A stretch of 64,000 nucleotides of DNA, taken from assembly GCA_963740675.1 (NCBI GenBank), contig CAVUFS010000003.1, positions 124,001 to 188,000 on the forward strand, given 5' to 3'. Shown in pieces: positions 45,367-54,575 of this stretch; the stretch's first letter is position 1, and every line of letters begins with the position of its first letter. The translations under genes were made by a program, and so were the position numbers. This DNA is from CAIKMD01 sp963740675 (GTDB lineage: Bacteria; Pseudomonadota; Alphaproteobacteria; ATCC43930; CGMCC-115725). Under the pieces are notes generated by a model. That model ran no database searches, was not told the DNA's origin, and was given only the letters and a program-made list of their open reading frames with translations.

Positions 45367-45849
45367 ATGAAAAAATTTTTAATTAAGGGAGTTCTGGTTG
45401 CCGGCGTCGGCGCGTTGCTCGCCGTTGGCTCGGTTAGCGTCTTCGCTCAGCAAGGCGATAAGCTGGCGGCGATCAAAGCGCGTCAGGACTTCATGAAGGC
45501 GCAAGGCGCCGATTTGAAAGCGATCTCCGATTTCAGCAAGGGCCAGGGCGATCAGGCCGCGGCAACAAAGGCCGCCGATGATCTCGTCGCCCGCAGCCCG
45601 AAAATCGCCGAGCTGCTCGTGCCGGGCACGAGCGTGCAGGAATTCCCGGAGCAGACCAAGGCGAAGCCGGAACTGTTCACCGATACCGACAAGGTGAAAG
45701 CCATCGTCACGGCGCTCCACGCCGAAGAGGGCAAGCTCGCAACGGCCGTGAAGAGTGGCGATAAACAAGCGATCGCCGATCAAATCGTCGCGACCAACAA
45801 GGCCGGCTGCGGCGCGTGCCACGGCACGTATCGTATCAACAAGAGCTGA
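45367..45849 (+). CDS. Cytochrome c' (class II c-type cytochrome)
   Basis: The 160-residue protein has a signal peptide (KFLIKGVLVAGVGALLAVGSVSVFAQ), a helical domain, and a C-terminal haem-binding motif AGCGACHGTYR, the class II arrangement. Cytochromes c' are periplasmic and can bind NO or CO. It begins 118 bases after sufT and may have its own promoter. The motif and single haem site are clear. Confidence 0.88.
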   Translation: MKKFLIKGVLVAGVGALLAVGSVSVFAQQGDKLAAIKARQDFMKAQGADLKAISDFSKGQGDQAAATKAADDLVARSPKIAELLVPGTSVQEFPEQTKAKPELFTDTDKVKAIVTALHAEEGKLATAVKSGDKQAIADQIVATNKAGCGACHGTYRINKS

Positions 45850-45894
45850 TCTCGGTAGCTAGTCGTTCCATCCTGTTTCTTGTATAGGAGGGTC

Positions 45895-46782
45895 ATGGCG
45901 CAACTCCGCGTCCTGATCCTCCTTGCGTTTTTGGTCTCGATTGGCGTTACCGTCGGGACTGCTTCTGCGCGCGCGGCCGACAATGCGGCGATCACGCGCG
46001 GCGCTTATTTAGCCATCGCTGCCGATTGCGGCGCCTGCCATACCGACAAGAAGGCAGGCGGCGCGCCGCTGGCCGGCGGGCCGGCATTGAAGACGGCATT
46101 CGGCACCTTCTATGGGCCGAACATCACCCCCGATAAGCAAACCGGCATCGGCAATTGGACCGAGGACCAGTTCAAGCGCGCGCTGCGTTCGGGCATCGAT
46201 GAGCACGGCGCATACATGTTCCCGGTCTTTCCGTTTACGTCCTTCACGAACCTGACGGACGCGGATGCGAGCGACCTCTACGCCTATCTGATGAGCGTGC
46301 CGGCGGTGACGCATCGCGCGCCGCATAACGATGTGAAATTCCCCTTTGGCTGGCGGCCGCTGCTCTTTGGCTGGCGAACGCTTTACTTCAAGGAAAGCCC
46401 GCTCGCGCCGGTCGAGGGGCAGAGCGCCGAATGGAATCGCGGCCGCTACCTCGCCGAGGCAGTGGTGCATTGCCAGGAATGCCACACCCCGCGCAATTTC
46501 CTCGGCGCACTCGATAAGAGCCACGCCTATGCCGGCAACCCGAATGGACCGGACGGGCAGGACGCGCCCGACATCACATCGGACAAGAAGGACGGCATCG
46601 GCGATTGGAAGCTCGACGATCTGGTCGAGTTGCTGAAGACCGGCAATACGCCGGATGGTGATGTGGTCGGCAAGGGCATGGGCGATGTTGTCGATGGAAC
46701 CGGCAAGCTCACCGACGCCGATTTGCACGCGATCGCTATTTATATCAAATCGCTTCCCGCGCTGTCGCAGACGCCAAAATAG
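45895..46782 (+). CDS. Diheme class I cytochrome c
   Basis: About 295 residues. A signal peptide (VLILLAFLVSIGVTVGTASARA) leads to two cytochrome c domains with CGACH (ADCGACHTDKK) and CQECH (VVHCQECHTPR) haem sites. The pattern YGPNITPDKQTGIGNWT with a distal Met is typical of cytochrome subunits of alcohol or gluconate dehydrogenases. It would carry electrons in the periplasm. The ATG at 45895 has AGGAGG upstream. Confidence 0.88.
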   Translation: MAQLRVLILLAFLVSIGVTVGTASARAADNAAITRGAYLAIAADCGACHTDKKAGGAPLAGGPALKTAFGTFYGPNITPDKQTGIGNWTEDQFKRALRSGIDEHGAYMFPVFPFTSFTNLTDADASDLYAYLMSVPAVTHRAPHNDVKFPFGWRPLLFGWRTLYFKESPLAPVEGQSAEWNRGRYLAEAVVHCQECHTPRNFLGALDKSHAYAGNPNGPDGQDAPDITSDKKDGIGDWKLDDLVELLKTGNTPDGDVVGKGMGDVVDGTGKLTDADLHAIAIYIKSLPALSQTPK

Positions 46783-46784
46783 CG

Positions 46785-47762
46785 ATGGCCTCGGTCATCC
46801 ATACCGAGAAGCTGGCGAAGCGCTTCCCGGGCCATAAAAAGGGCGAAGTGGTCGACGCGGTCCGCGATCTCGATCTCGACGTTACCAAGGGTGAGATTTT
46901 CGGCCTGCTCGGTCCCAATGGCGCCGGCAAGACCACGGCGATGCGCATGCTCTGCACGCTGCTGGTGCCGAGCGGCGGCAAGGCGACGGTCGCTGGCTAT
47001 GATCTGACCACGCAGGCGCATGAGATACGCCGCCACATTGGTTATGTCGGCCAGAAGGGTGGGATGGAGCAGGTCGCGACCGGCCGCGAGAACCTGCTGC
47101 TGCATGCGCAGCTCTATCGGATGTCGAAAGCCGAAGCGACGAAGCGCATCGATACGCTGATCGAGCGATTGAACCTTTCGGCTTTCGCTGACCGCAAGAC
47201 CGAGACTTATTCCGGCGGCCAGCGCCGCATCTTCGATCTCGCGTCGGGCGTCATCAACATGCCGTCGCTGCTTTTCCTCGATGAGCCGAGCACCGGTCTC
47301 GATCCGCAAAGTCGTGTTCGCGTGTGGGATGAGGTGAAGGCGCTGCATGAGCAGGGCACAAGCATTTTCCTGACGACGCATTATCTCGAGGAGGCGGATG
47401 CGCTGTGCGACCGGGTTGCTATCGTCGATCTCGGCCGCATCGTCGCGATCGGCACGCCGGCCGAGCTCAAGAAGCAGATCGCCGGCGACATCGTCACCGT
47501 TAGCTATGACGCGGCACAAGACGCTCAGGCAGCAGCCAAGCTGCTCGACGGCAACGCGATCGTGCTGGAGCGGCGTGAGATCGACAACGGCCAGCAAATC
47601 TATGTCGATAAGGGCGATGAGGCGCTGCCAGTGATCCTGCGCATCCTCGGACAAGGCGGCGCGGCGCCGAAATCGGTGCATCTAACGCGCCCGTCGCTGG
47701 ACGACGTATTCCTGAAACTGACCGGCCGGTCGATGCGCGACACGGGCGAGGGAGCGCATTAG
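46785..47762 (+). CDS. DrrA-type ABC exporter ATPase
   Basis: The 325-residue ATPase has Walker A GPNGAGKTT, signature YSGGQRRIFDLA, Walker B LLFLDEPSTGLD, the H-loop TTHYLEEADALCD, and a C-terminal domain of the DrrA type. DrrAB-like systems export drugs or lipids. The permease gene lies 191 bases downstream, separated by an array of hairpins. The start is close to the end of the cytochrome gene. Confidence 0.87.
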   Translation: MASVIHTEKLAKRFPGHKKGEVVDAVRDLDLDVTKGEIFGLLGPNGAGKTTAMRMLCTLLVPSGGKATVAGYDLTTQAHEIRRHIGYVGQKGGMEQVATGRENLLLHAQLYRMSKAEATKRIDTLIERLNLSAFADRKTETYSGGQRRIFDLASGVINMPSLLFLDEPSTGLDPQSRVRVWDEVKALHEQGTSIFLTTHYLEEADALCDRVAIVDLGRIVAIGTPAELKKQIAGDIVTVSYDAAQDAQAAAKLLDGNAIVLERREIDNGQQIYVDKGDEALPVILRILGQGGAAPKSVHLTRPSLDDVFLKLTGRSMRDTGEGAH

Positions 47763-47771
47763 CGAAGCAAA

Positions 47772-47799
47772 GCCGTCGTCCGAATCTCGAGGCGACGGC
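47772..47799 (+). repeat. Hairpin after the DrrA-like gene
   Basis: GCCGTCG (47772-47778) pairs with CGACGGC (47793-47799). It is the first of three stem-loops in the ATPase-permease gap. Confidence 0.5.
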
Positions 47800-47844
47800 G
47801 TCTTGCGAAGCCTCTTCATAAGATTGGCTTCGCACAGTCGACCC

Positions 47845-47900
47845 GACCGACCGCTCTTCGCGGTCGGTCCCTTCGGGTTCACGCGCCGAGAGCGCGTGAA
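47845..47900 (+). repeat. Two tandem perfect stem-loops in the DrrA-DrrB gap
   Basis: GACCGACCGC pairs perfectly with GCGGTCGGTC around TCTTC (47845-47869), and TTCACGCGC pairs perfectly with GCGCGTGAA around CGAGA (47878-47900). The pair could attenuate or protect the transcript, or be an interspersed repeat. Confidence 0.6.
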
Positions 47901-47953
47901 CGGGAGCCGACCGCGCCTAAGCTTCGGCGCTCGCCTGTGCTACACTCGCCGCG

Positions 47954-48709
47954 ATGCGCGACATCTATCTTATCACCATGAACGAGATCCGGGTCACCAT
48001 CCGGAATCCGTTCTGGGCTTTCAGCGGCCTGTTCCAGCCGATCATCTATCTGCTGTTGTTCGGGCCGTTACTCAACGGCGTTGCGAGCGTGCGCGGCTTT
48101 CCCGGCGGCGGCAATGCGATCCAGTTCTTCGCGCCGGGACTGCTGATCATGAACGCGCTCTTCGGCTCGGGTTACGAGGGCTTCACCCTGCGCGACAAGC
48201 TCGATTCCGGCTTTCTCGAGCGGCTGCGCGTGACGCCGATCAGTCGGCTGTCGCTGGCTTTGGGCTTCATCCTCCAGACCTCGATCAATCTCGTCGTGCA
48301 GAGCATCCTGTTGCTGATCGTGGCGCTGTTCTTCGGGCTGAAATTCGACCTGCTTGGTGCGTTGGTTCTGCTGGTGCTTGTCGTGCTGATCGCCATCACC
48401 ATGGCGTCGGTGTCGTACCGGCTCGGCTTGGTGATTCGCGAGGGCGGCATCATGGCCGGCATCGTCAACACCTTCATCCTGCCGGCGATGATCCTCTCCG
48501 GCATCATGTTGCCGATCAGCTTTGGTCCGCCGATTATCCAAATGGCGGCGCGCCTTGACCCGTTCTATTACGCCGTTAATGCGAGCCGAGTCCTGATCGA
48601 CGGCAATGTCGGCGACCCGTCAGTTGGCTTGGCACTGGCGATTTTCGCGGTTCTTGCCGCGGTCTGCCTTGGGATTTTCATCCGCGGCATGCGCGAAGCC
48701 GTGGCATAA
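47954..48709 (+). CDS. ABC-2 type exporter permease (DrrB-like)
   Basis: The 251-residue protein has six predicted membrane segments and the ABC-2 signatures NPFWAFSGLFQPIIYLLLFGPLL, FTLRDKLDSGFLERLRVTP, and a Gly/Pro-rich FILPAMILSGIMLPISFG. It is the membrane partner of the upstream ATPase. The gap of 191 bases is larger than usual and structured. Confidence 0.87.
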   Translation: MRDIYLITMNEIRVTIRNPFWAFSGLFQPIIYLLLFGPLLNGVASVRGFPGGGNAIQFFAPGLLIMNALFGSGYEGFTLRDKLDSGFLERLRVTPISRLSLALGFILQTSINLVVQSILLLIVALFFGLKFDLLGALVLLVLVVLIAITMASVSYRLGLVIREGGIMAGIVNTFILPAMILSGIMLPISFGPPIIQMAARLDPFYYAVNASRVLIDGNVGDPSVGLALAIFAVLAAVCLGIFIRGMREAVA

Positions 48710-48817
48710 GAGCCGCACTACAAAAATTTTTTGTCGCACGCTTTTGTCGTGACGGGACGGCACGACAGATTTATGATTCGATGGTGCGGCGACTTTGTAT
48801 CGGTTCTGGTGGGGACG

Positions 48818-49039
48818 ATGTGGTTTAGGAAATCGGGTTCTGGAGACGATGTCGCGGCGGGGCAACGGTTTCGTTCGAATGGACCGACTCCGATCCTTTG
48901 GGAAGTTGGCGTGGTCTACCGCCATCCCTGGGAACCAACGCCGCATGTAAAGCTGCATCGCGTCGGTGTGCCGTCCGACGTCAAGACGATTGCCTTGGCG
49001 ACACTGCGCGACGAGCGGTATTTCGCGCCGGCAGGGTAA
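48818..49039 (+). CDS. Small conserved protein of unknown function
   Basis: The 73-residue product contains SNGPTPILWEVGVVYRHPWEP, cited in part, and PHVKLHRVGVPSDVKTIALATLRDERYF. This looks like a small beta-rich protein found in alphaproteobacteria. The start is set at the ATG at 48818 with GGGGAC upstream; earlier TTG codons are less likely. I do not recognise a named family. Confidence 0.5.
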   Translation: MWFRKSGSGDDVAAGQRFRSNGPTPILWEVGVVYRHPWEPTPHVKLHRVGVPSDVKTIALATLRDERYFAPAG

Positions 49040-49176
49040 TTTCCTGCGACGAGCCGCGAGCGAATCGCAAATCTCATTTGCGGCGGTGTTAGCGCGTTCT
49101 AAATTGCGCGGTGTTAACTTAGACGTAGATGGCGGATTCCCGCCATTTATCCAAAGCAGAAACGGCACCGCAAGCA

Positions 49177-50394
49177 ATGCTTTACCAAGCTTATCAGGTC
49201 CAAGCTGACGCTTTTGCGCCTTTTCGCGTTCTGGCGCAGGCAAGCAAGGATTTCCTTAACCAGCCCTGGCTCGCTTTCCGCGACCATCCGATGCTGCGGC
49301 ACGCTGCCGCGACCTTCGAACTGGTCTCGCGCGCCGGCATCTCCGCGCGCCGTCCAGATTTCGGCATCACCACGACGACGGTCGCCGGCCGCGAGGTCGC
49401 GGTGGTGGAAGAGGCGGCGTTGCAGACGCCGTTCTGCACGCTGCTTCATTTCCGCAAGGACAGCGCCGTCGAGCAGCCGCGCGTGCTGCTGGTCGCGCCG
49501 ATGTCCGGCCATTTCGCGACGCTGCTGCGTGGCACGGTCGAGACCTTGCTGCCGGATTACGACGTCTACATCACCGACTGGCTGAACGCGCGCAATGTCT
49601 CGCTGCGCCACGGCCGCTTCGATCTCGACGATCATGTCGGGCTGATGATGACCTTCATGCGCGAGCTTTCGCCGGCGCTGAACGTCATTGCCGTCTGCCA
49701 GCCGGCCGTGCCGGTGTTGGCTGCAGCCGCTTTGCTGGCGCAGGCCGGAGACGCGGGACAGCCACAGACGCTGGCCTTGATGGGCGGGCCGATCGATACG
49801 CGGGTCGCGCCGACCCAAGTCAGCCAGTTCGCCGAAGCGCATTCGCTGGAATGGCTCGAGCGCAATGTTATCGGCGTCGTGCCGATGCGCTATGCCGGCG
49901 CCTTCCGCCGCGTCTATCCCGGCTTCATGCAATTGGCCGGCTTCCTCAGCATGAATCTCGACCGGCACGTGAACGCGCATGTCGAGCTCTTCAAGCATCT
50001 CGTCGAGGGCAATGCTGAAAGTGCTGATACGACGAAAAAATTCTATGACGAATATGCGTCGGTGATGGACCTTCCGGCGGATTTCTATCTCCAAACCATC
50101 GATCGCGTGTTCCATCGCCAGGCGCTGGCGCGCGGCGAGTTCTTCTGGCGCAACATCAAGGTCGATCCGGGCGCGATCAGCCGCACCTCGATCTTCACCA
50201 TCGAGGGCGAGAAGGACGATATCTGTGCCGTCGGCCAGACCACCGCGGTACATGGCCTGCTGACCGGTCTCGATCGCTCCAAGCAGCGCACGCATCTCCA
50301 GCCGGGCGTCGGCCATTATGGCGTCTTTAACGGCCGCGGCTGGCGCAACGGCATCTATCCGAAGCTCAAAGAATTCATACGCGAAAGCGCCTGA
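49177..50394 (+). CDS. phaZ: Intracellular polyhydroxyalkanoate depolymerase
   Basis: About 405 residues from ATG 49177 (an ATG at 49129 gives 421). It begins MLYQAYQVQADAFAPFR as PhaZ proteins do and has the alpha/beta hydrolase core with VTPMSGH-like VAPMSGHFATLLRGT, DWLNARNVSL, a Cys nucleophile region NVIAVCQPAVPVLA, and a late HLQPGVGHYGVFNG. It degrades stored PHB granules to hydroxyacids. The neighbouring CoA-transferase could activate the resulting products. Confidence 0.88.
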   Translation: MLYQAYQVQADAFAPFRVLAQASKDFLNQPWLAFRDHPMLRHAAATFELVSRAGISARRPDFGITTTTVAGREVAVVEEAALQTPFCTLLHFRKDSAVEQPRVLLVAPMSGHFATLLRGTVETLLPDYDVYITDWLNARNVSLRHGRFDLDDHVGLMMTFMRELSPALNVIAVCQPAVPVLAAAALLAQAGDAGQPQTLALMGGPIDTRVAPTQVSQFAEAHSLEWLERNVIGVVPMRYAGAFRRVYPGFMQLAGFLSMNLDRHVNAHVELFKHLVEGNAESADTTKKFYDEYASVMDLPADFYLQTIDRVFHRQALARGEFFWRNIKVDPGAISRTSIFTIEGEKDDICAVGQTTAVHGLLTGLDRSKQRTHLQPGVGHYGVFNGRGWRNGIYPKLKEFIRESA

Positions 50395-50453
50395 TCGGGC
50401 GCGTCTTGCCGAGACGGCCGTAAGAGCCGCCGGCGAAGGTGAGGAGGCAGAGC

Positions 50454-51434
50454 ATGAAGGGAAAGATCGCGCTCGAAGAGCATTGGGCGATCGACGAGAC
50501 CATCAACATCGTCGGTCAGCCGATTGCCGCCGGTCCGTTCTGGGAAGCGACCCGCGCCAAGCTGGTCGAATTCCGCGAGGTGCGCCTCGCCGGCATGGAC
50601 AAGAACGGCATCGAATTCGCCATCCTCGGCCTCAATTCGCCGGGGCTTCAGGCGATCCTCGATACCAAGAAAGCGGTCGAAGTGGCGCGCCGCGCCAATG
50701 ACATCCTCGCCGAGGAAGTCGCGCATAATCCCAAACGCTTTGCCGGTTTCGCCGGCCTGCCGATGCAGGACCCCGATGCCGCGGCCAAGGAGCTGACGCG
50801 CTGCGTTAAAGAGCTCGGTTTCAAGGGCGGGATGGTCAATTGCTTCACCCAGCGCGGCGAGGCGGATACCGCGATCTATTACGATCTGCCCGAGTTCCGG
50901 CCGTTCTTCGCGACCGTCGAAAAGCTCGACGTGCCGTTCTATCTGCATCCCCGGATCACCCTGCCGTCGCGTACCAAAGCCTATGAAGGCCATCGCTGGC
51001 TTTACGGGCCGGCTTGGGATTTCGGCAGCGAGACCGCGACGGCGTCGCTGCGGATGATGGGCGCGGGGCTGTTCGACGCGTTTCCGAAGCTCCAGCTCGT
51101 GCTCGGCCATCTCGGCGAGCGCATTCCCTTCGACATGTGGCGCATCGATAATCTGATGCATTCCATGCCGGTGAAGCACACGGCCAAGCGCACGATTTCC
51201 GACTACATGCGCAACAACGTCCATATCACGACGAGCGGCCAGTTCAGTGACGTCCCGTTCCATTGCGCACTCGAAGCGGTCGGTGCCTCGCGCATCATGT
51301 TCTCGGTCGACTATCCCTATGAGGCGATGGAGCCGGCGGCTCAGTGGTTCGACAACACCAAACTGCGGGAAGCCGACCGGCTGGCGATCGGCCGCACCAA
51401 CGCGATCAAGCTGTTCATGCTCGACTTGGCTTAG
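50454..51434 (+). CDS. Amidohydrolase, gamma-resorcylate decarboxylase-like
   Basis: The 326-residue protein starts MKGKIALEEHWAIDET, very close to known 2,6-dihydroxybenzoate (gamma-resorcylate) decarboxylases, with metal ligand candidates Glu8, His10, His165 (PFYLHPRI), His219 and Asp286 (FSVDYPYE). These enzymes remove CO2 from phenolic acids non-oxidatively. The family also contains other decarboxylases and hydratases, so the substrate is not certain. GAGGAGG precedes the start. Confidence 0.85.
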   Translation: MKGKIALEEHWAIDETINIVGQPIAAGPFWEATRAKLVEFREVRLAGMDKNGIEFAILGLNSPGLQAILDTKKAVEVARRANDILAEEVAHNPKRFAGFAGLPMQDPDAAAKELTRCVKELGFKGGMVNCFTQRGEADTAIYYDLPEFRPFFATVEKLDVPFYLHPRITLPSRTKAYEGHRWLYGPAWDFGSETATASLRMMGAGLFDAFPKLQLVLGHLGERIPFDMWRIDNLMHSMPVKHTAKRTISDYMRNNVHITTSGQFSDVPFHCALEAVGASRIMFSVDYPYEAMEPAAQWFDNTKLREADRLAIGRTNAIKLFMLDLA

Positions 51435-51476
51435 GACGAGGGGCTTGCGGCGCTTTCGTCGCGCTATAACTATTTT

Positions 51477-51553
51477 CGTCTTCCCCGCGAAAGCGGGGAC
51501 CCAGGGTGACTGCACGTCGTTTGCCCTGGATCCCCGCTTTCGCGGGGAAGACG
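51477..51553. repeat. REP-like inverted repeat, CGTCTTCCCCGCG class
   Basis: CGTCTTCCCCGCGAAAGCGG and CCGCTTTCGCGGGGAAGACG pair as outer arms, with inner CCAGGG and CCCTGG arms. It lies between two same-strand genes. Confidence 0.8.
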
Positions 51554-51586
51554 AGATTTTTAGGTGATTGAGTAGGGAGAGGCGCG

Positions 51587-52522
51587 ATGGCGAAATCGGG
51601 TAAGGTCATCATCACCTGCGCGGTGACGGGGTCGATCCATACCCCGACCATGAGCCCCTATCTGCCGATTACGCCGGACGAGGTGGCAAGCCAAGCGATC
51701 GGTGCGGCCGATGCGGGGGCGGCGATCCTCCACCTCCATGCGCGCGATCCGAAGGACGGTCGGCCGACGCCCGACCCGGCGGTCTTCATGCAGTTCCTGC
51801 CGCGCATCAAGCAGGCGACCAAGGCGGTGATCAACATCACCACCGGCGGCGGTCACAAGATGACCGTCGAGGAGCGGCTGGCGGCGCCGCTAAGCGCTTC
51901 GCCGGAGATGTGCTCGCTCAACATGGGGTCGATGAATTTCGGCCTCTACCCGATGCTCAACCGCTACAAGGAATTCAAATACGATTGGGAGAAACCTTAT
52001 CTGGAAGGCACCGACGACCTGATATTTAGGAATACATTCAGGGACATCGAGCGCATCCTTAAAGACCTCGGCCAGGCGCACGGCACGAAGTTTGAGTTCG
52101 AATGCTACGACGTCGGCCATCTCTATAATCTTGCACATTTTTTGGACAGGAAACTGATCCAACCGCCGCTCTTCGTGCAGACCATCTTCGGCATTCTGGG
52201 CGGCATAGGCGCCGACAGCGAGAACCTCGCGCATATGAAGCGGATCGCTGACAAGCTCTTCGGCGACGCCTATTACTGGTCGATCCTCGCCGCCGGCCGG
52301 CATCAGATGCCGCTGATCACCATGGGGGCGATCATGGGCGGCAATGTCCGGGTCGGGCTCGAGGATTCGCTTTATCTGGGCAAAGGCCAGCTCGCCAAGA
52401 CCAATGCCGAGCAGGTCAGCCGCATCCGCACCATCCTCGAAAACCTATCGCTCGACATCGCCACCCCGGACGAGGCGCGCTCGATGCTGCAATTGAAGGG
52501 CGGCGATGCCGTTAAGTTCTGA
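51587..52522 (+). CDS. Beta-keto acid cleavage enzyme (BKACE, DUF849)
   Basis: The 311-residue protein shows the BKACE layout: VIITCAVTGSIHTPTMSPYLP, a zinc-ligand pair in ILHLHARD, and INITTGGGHKMTVEERL with downstream SLNMGSMNFG. These enzymes split beta-keto acids with acetyl-CoA to give acetoacetate and a new CoA ester. It directly precedes the CoA-transferase genes, which could use the acetoacetate product. A role in degrading a 3-keto acid from the preceding aromatic or amino acid route is inferred. Confidence 0.88.
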   Translation: MAKSGKVIITCAVTGSIHTPTMSPYLPITPDEVASQAIGAADAGAAILHLHARDPKDGRPTPDPAVFMQFLPRIKQATKAVINITTGGGHKMTVEERLAAPLSASPEMCSLNMGSMNFGLYPMLNRYKEFKYDWEKPYLEGTDDLIFRNTFRDIERILKDLGQAHGTKFEFECYDVGHLYNLAHFLDRKLIQPPLFVQTIFGILGGIGADSENLAHMKRIADKLFGDAYYWSILAAGRHQMPLITMGAIMGGNVRVGLEDSLYLGKGQLAKTNAEQVSRIRTILENLSLDIATPDEARSMLQLKGGDAVKF

Positions 52523-52528
52523 GCTGAG

Positions 52529-53191
52529 ATGATCAACAAAATCGTAGAAGGTTTCGGCGCCGCGCTCGCCGGGATGAAAGACGGCGACACGCTGCTCTGC
52601 GGCGGCTTCGGCAGCGTCGGCGAGGCGTTCGCCCTGGTCGAGGCGGTGATCGCGCTCGACGTGCGCGACCTGACCGTGGTCTGCAACAATGGCGGCAGCG
52701 GGCTCGTCGGCGTGGCGGCGCTCCTCAAGTCCGGCAAGGCGCGCAAGCTGATCGCGTCCTATCCGCGCTCTTCCGACCCGCAAGTGATCGACGACCTCTA
52801 CGCCCGCCGCGCGATCGAGATCGAGCTGGTCCCGCAAGGCACGTTGAGCGAGCGCATGCGCGCGGCCGGGGCAGGGATCGGCGGCTTCTTTACGCGCGCC
52901 GGCGCCGATACCAAGCTCGCTGACGGTAAGGAGGTCCGCGAGATCGACGGAAAGCTCCACGTCTTCGAGAAGCCGCTGCCGGGCGATTTCGCGCTCATCA
53001 AGGCGCATCGCGCCGACCGCTGGGGCAATCTCGTCTATCGGAAGTCGGCGCGAAACTTCAATCCGGTGATGGCGATGGCCGGTAAGACAACCGTGGCCCA
53101 GGTGGATGAGATCGTCGAGCTTGGTACGCTCGATCCCGATGTGATCATGACGCCCAGCATCTTCGTCGATCGCGTGGTGAGGACGCCATGA
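52529..53191 (+). CDS. 3-oxoacid CoA-transferase subunit A
   Basis: The 220-residue protein has the alpha-subunit segments GDTLLCGGFGSVGEAFALV, NNGGSGLVGVAALL, and GGFFTRAGADTKLADGKEVR with a late VYRKSARNFNPVMA. It fits PcaI/ScoA-type subunits, which move CoA between succinyl-CoA and acetoacetate or 3-oxoadipate. It overlaps subunit B by 4 bases (ATGA). Which acid is used cannot be read with certainty. Confidence 0.9.
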   Translation: MINKIVEGFGAALAGMKDGDTLLCGGFGSVGEAFALVEAVIALDVRDLTVVCNNGGSGLVGVAALLKSGKARKLIASYPRSSDPQVIDDLYARRAIEIELVPQGTLSERMRAAGAGIGGFFTRAGADTKLADGKEVREIDGKLHVFEKPLPGDFALIKAHRADRWGNLVYRKSARNFNPVMAMAGKTTVAQVDEIVELGTLDPDVIMTPSIFVDRVVRTP

Positions 53192-53859
53192 CACCGCTCA
53201 CCCGCAAGCAAATGGCTTGGCGCGCGGCACAGGATCTGCGCGACGGGGAATTCGTCAATCTTGGGATCGGCCTGCCGACGATGGTTTCGGACTATCTGCC
53301 GCCCGGGCGCGAGATCGTCCTTCATAGCGAGAACGGCATTCTCGGCATGGGCGGCGCGCCGAAGCCAGGCGAGGAAGACCGCGACCTCATCAATGCCGGC
53401 AAAGGCCTCGCGACCTTGTTGCCGGGCGGCTCGTTCTTCCATCACAATGACAGCTTCCTGATGATCCGCGGCGGCCATATCGATGTGTCGATCATGGGCG
53501 CTTACGAGGTCTCGGCGACCGGCGATCTCGCCAATTGGGCGACCAAGGTCGAGACCTTGGCGCCCGGCGTCGGCGGCGCGATGGATCTGGCGGCCGGCGC
53601 GAAAGAAGTGCGCGTGCTGATGGAGCATAATGGCAAGGACGGCAGTGCACGCATTCGGCGGGCCTGCACGCTGCCGCTTACCGGCAAGGGCTGCGTCACG
53701 CAAATCTACACCAACCTCGCCGTGCTGGATGTCACGCGTGACGGCATCGTGGTACGCGAGATGGTCGAGGGTCTCGATCTCGACGGGTTACAGAACGTCA
53801 CCGAACCGAAGCTGATATTGGCGAATGATTGGAAGAAGCTGACACCACCGGAGCTCTAA
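53188..53859 (+). CDS. 3-oxoacid CoA-transferase subunit B
   Basis: The 223-residue beta subunit has the glutamate active-site motif SENGILGMGG and VNLGIGLPTMVSDYLPPG. With subunit A it forms a heterotetramer that forms a glutamyl-CoA intermediate. It follows the BKACE gene and precedes a VOC gene, an arrangement suited to a short catabolic route ending in acetyl-CoA. Confidence 0.9.
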   Translation: MTPLTRKQMAWRAAQDLRDGEFVNLGIGLPTMVSDYLPPGREIVLHSENGILGMGGAPKPGEEDRDLINAGKGLATLLPGGSFFHHNDSFLMIRGGHIDVSIMGAYEVSATGDLANWATKVETLAPGVGGAMDLAAGAKEVRVLMEHNGKDGSARIRRACTLPLTGKGCVTQIYTNLAVLDVTRDGIVVREMVEGLDLDGLQNVTEPKLILANDWKKLTPPEL

Positions 53860-53872
53860 CCAGGAGGAAGCG

Positions 53873-54490
53873 ATGGATACGCGTGTAGCCGAGACATCGT
53901 CGACAGTCGGCACAACATTGAAACCGCTGCTCCGCGGCATCCATCATCTTGCGCTCGTCACCGACGACATGAAGGGTACGCTCGATTTCTATGTGCGCGT
54001 CCTCGGCATGTCGATCGTCCATAGTCTGCGGACGCCAGTGGCCCGCGGCGCGCATGGCGCCGGCACGCCGCCTTATGCGAGCATTCCGCATGTCTTTCTC
54101 GATATGGGCGGCGACAGCCTGCTCGCCTTCTTCGAATACCCGAAGACCGCGCCGAAGGTCGATCGCGACGCGCTCGGCGCGATGCAGCATGTCTCTTTCG
54201 CTTGCGGCCCGAAGCGCCATCGCGAGATCCTCGAGCAACTCAAAGCGAATGGCACCGCCATCACCGGTGGTCCGCTGGTCAGCATTCCGCCGGCGATCGT
54301 CTCTTTCTATTTCTTCGATCCGAACAACATCCGGCTCGAGGTTGTTTGCGATCCACGCAATGACGAAGAGGAGGATCTGCAAGTGATCCGCTCTTGCCGC
54401 ATGAGCGAGGCTGAGCTGCGCGCTCAGCTCGGCGATATCAGCGCCGACCAGGCGTGGATCGAGACTATGATCGCGGCGATGTCGCGCTAA
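53873..54490 (+). CDS. VOC-superfamily dioxygenase/glyoxalase-like protein
   Basis: The 205-residue protein has the VOC pattern IHHLALVTDDMKGTLDFYVRVLG, LDMGGDSLLAFFEYP, and a late FDPNNIRLEVVC with His and Glu ligands. The fold covers extradiol dioxygenases and glyoxalases; the length is between the two. It follows the CoA-transferase genes by 13 bases with AGGAGG and is likely the last gene of that operon. Confidence 0.82.
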   Translation: MDTRVAETSSTVGTTLKPLLRGIHHLALVTDDMKGTLDFYVRVLGMSIVHSLRTPVARGAHGAGTPPYASIPHVFLDMGGDSLLAFFEYPKTAPKVDRDALGAMQHVSFACGPKRHREILEQLKANGTAITGGPLVSIPPAIVSFYFFDPNNIRLEVVCDPRNDEEEDLQVIRSCRMSEAELRAQLGDISADQAWIETMIAAMSR

Positions 54491-54575
54491 TACGAATGGC
54501 TTAAAGCCCCATCTTTCAGCCGCGACAAAGCCCAGCGCATACTCGCGTCTCGCGTGCGCAGACGGGGGTCTCGCA

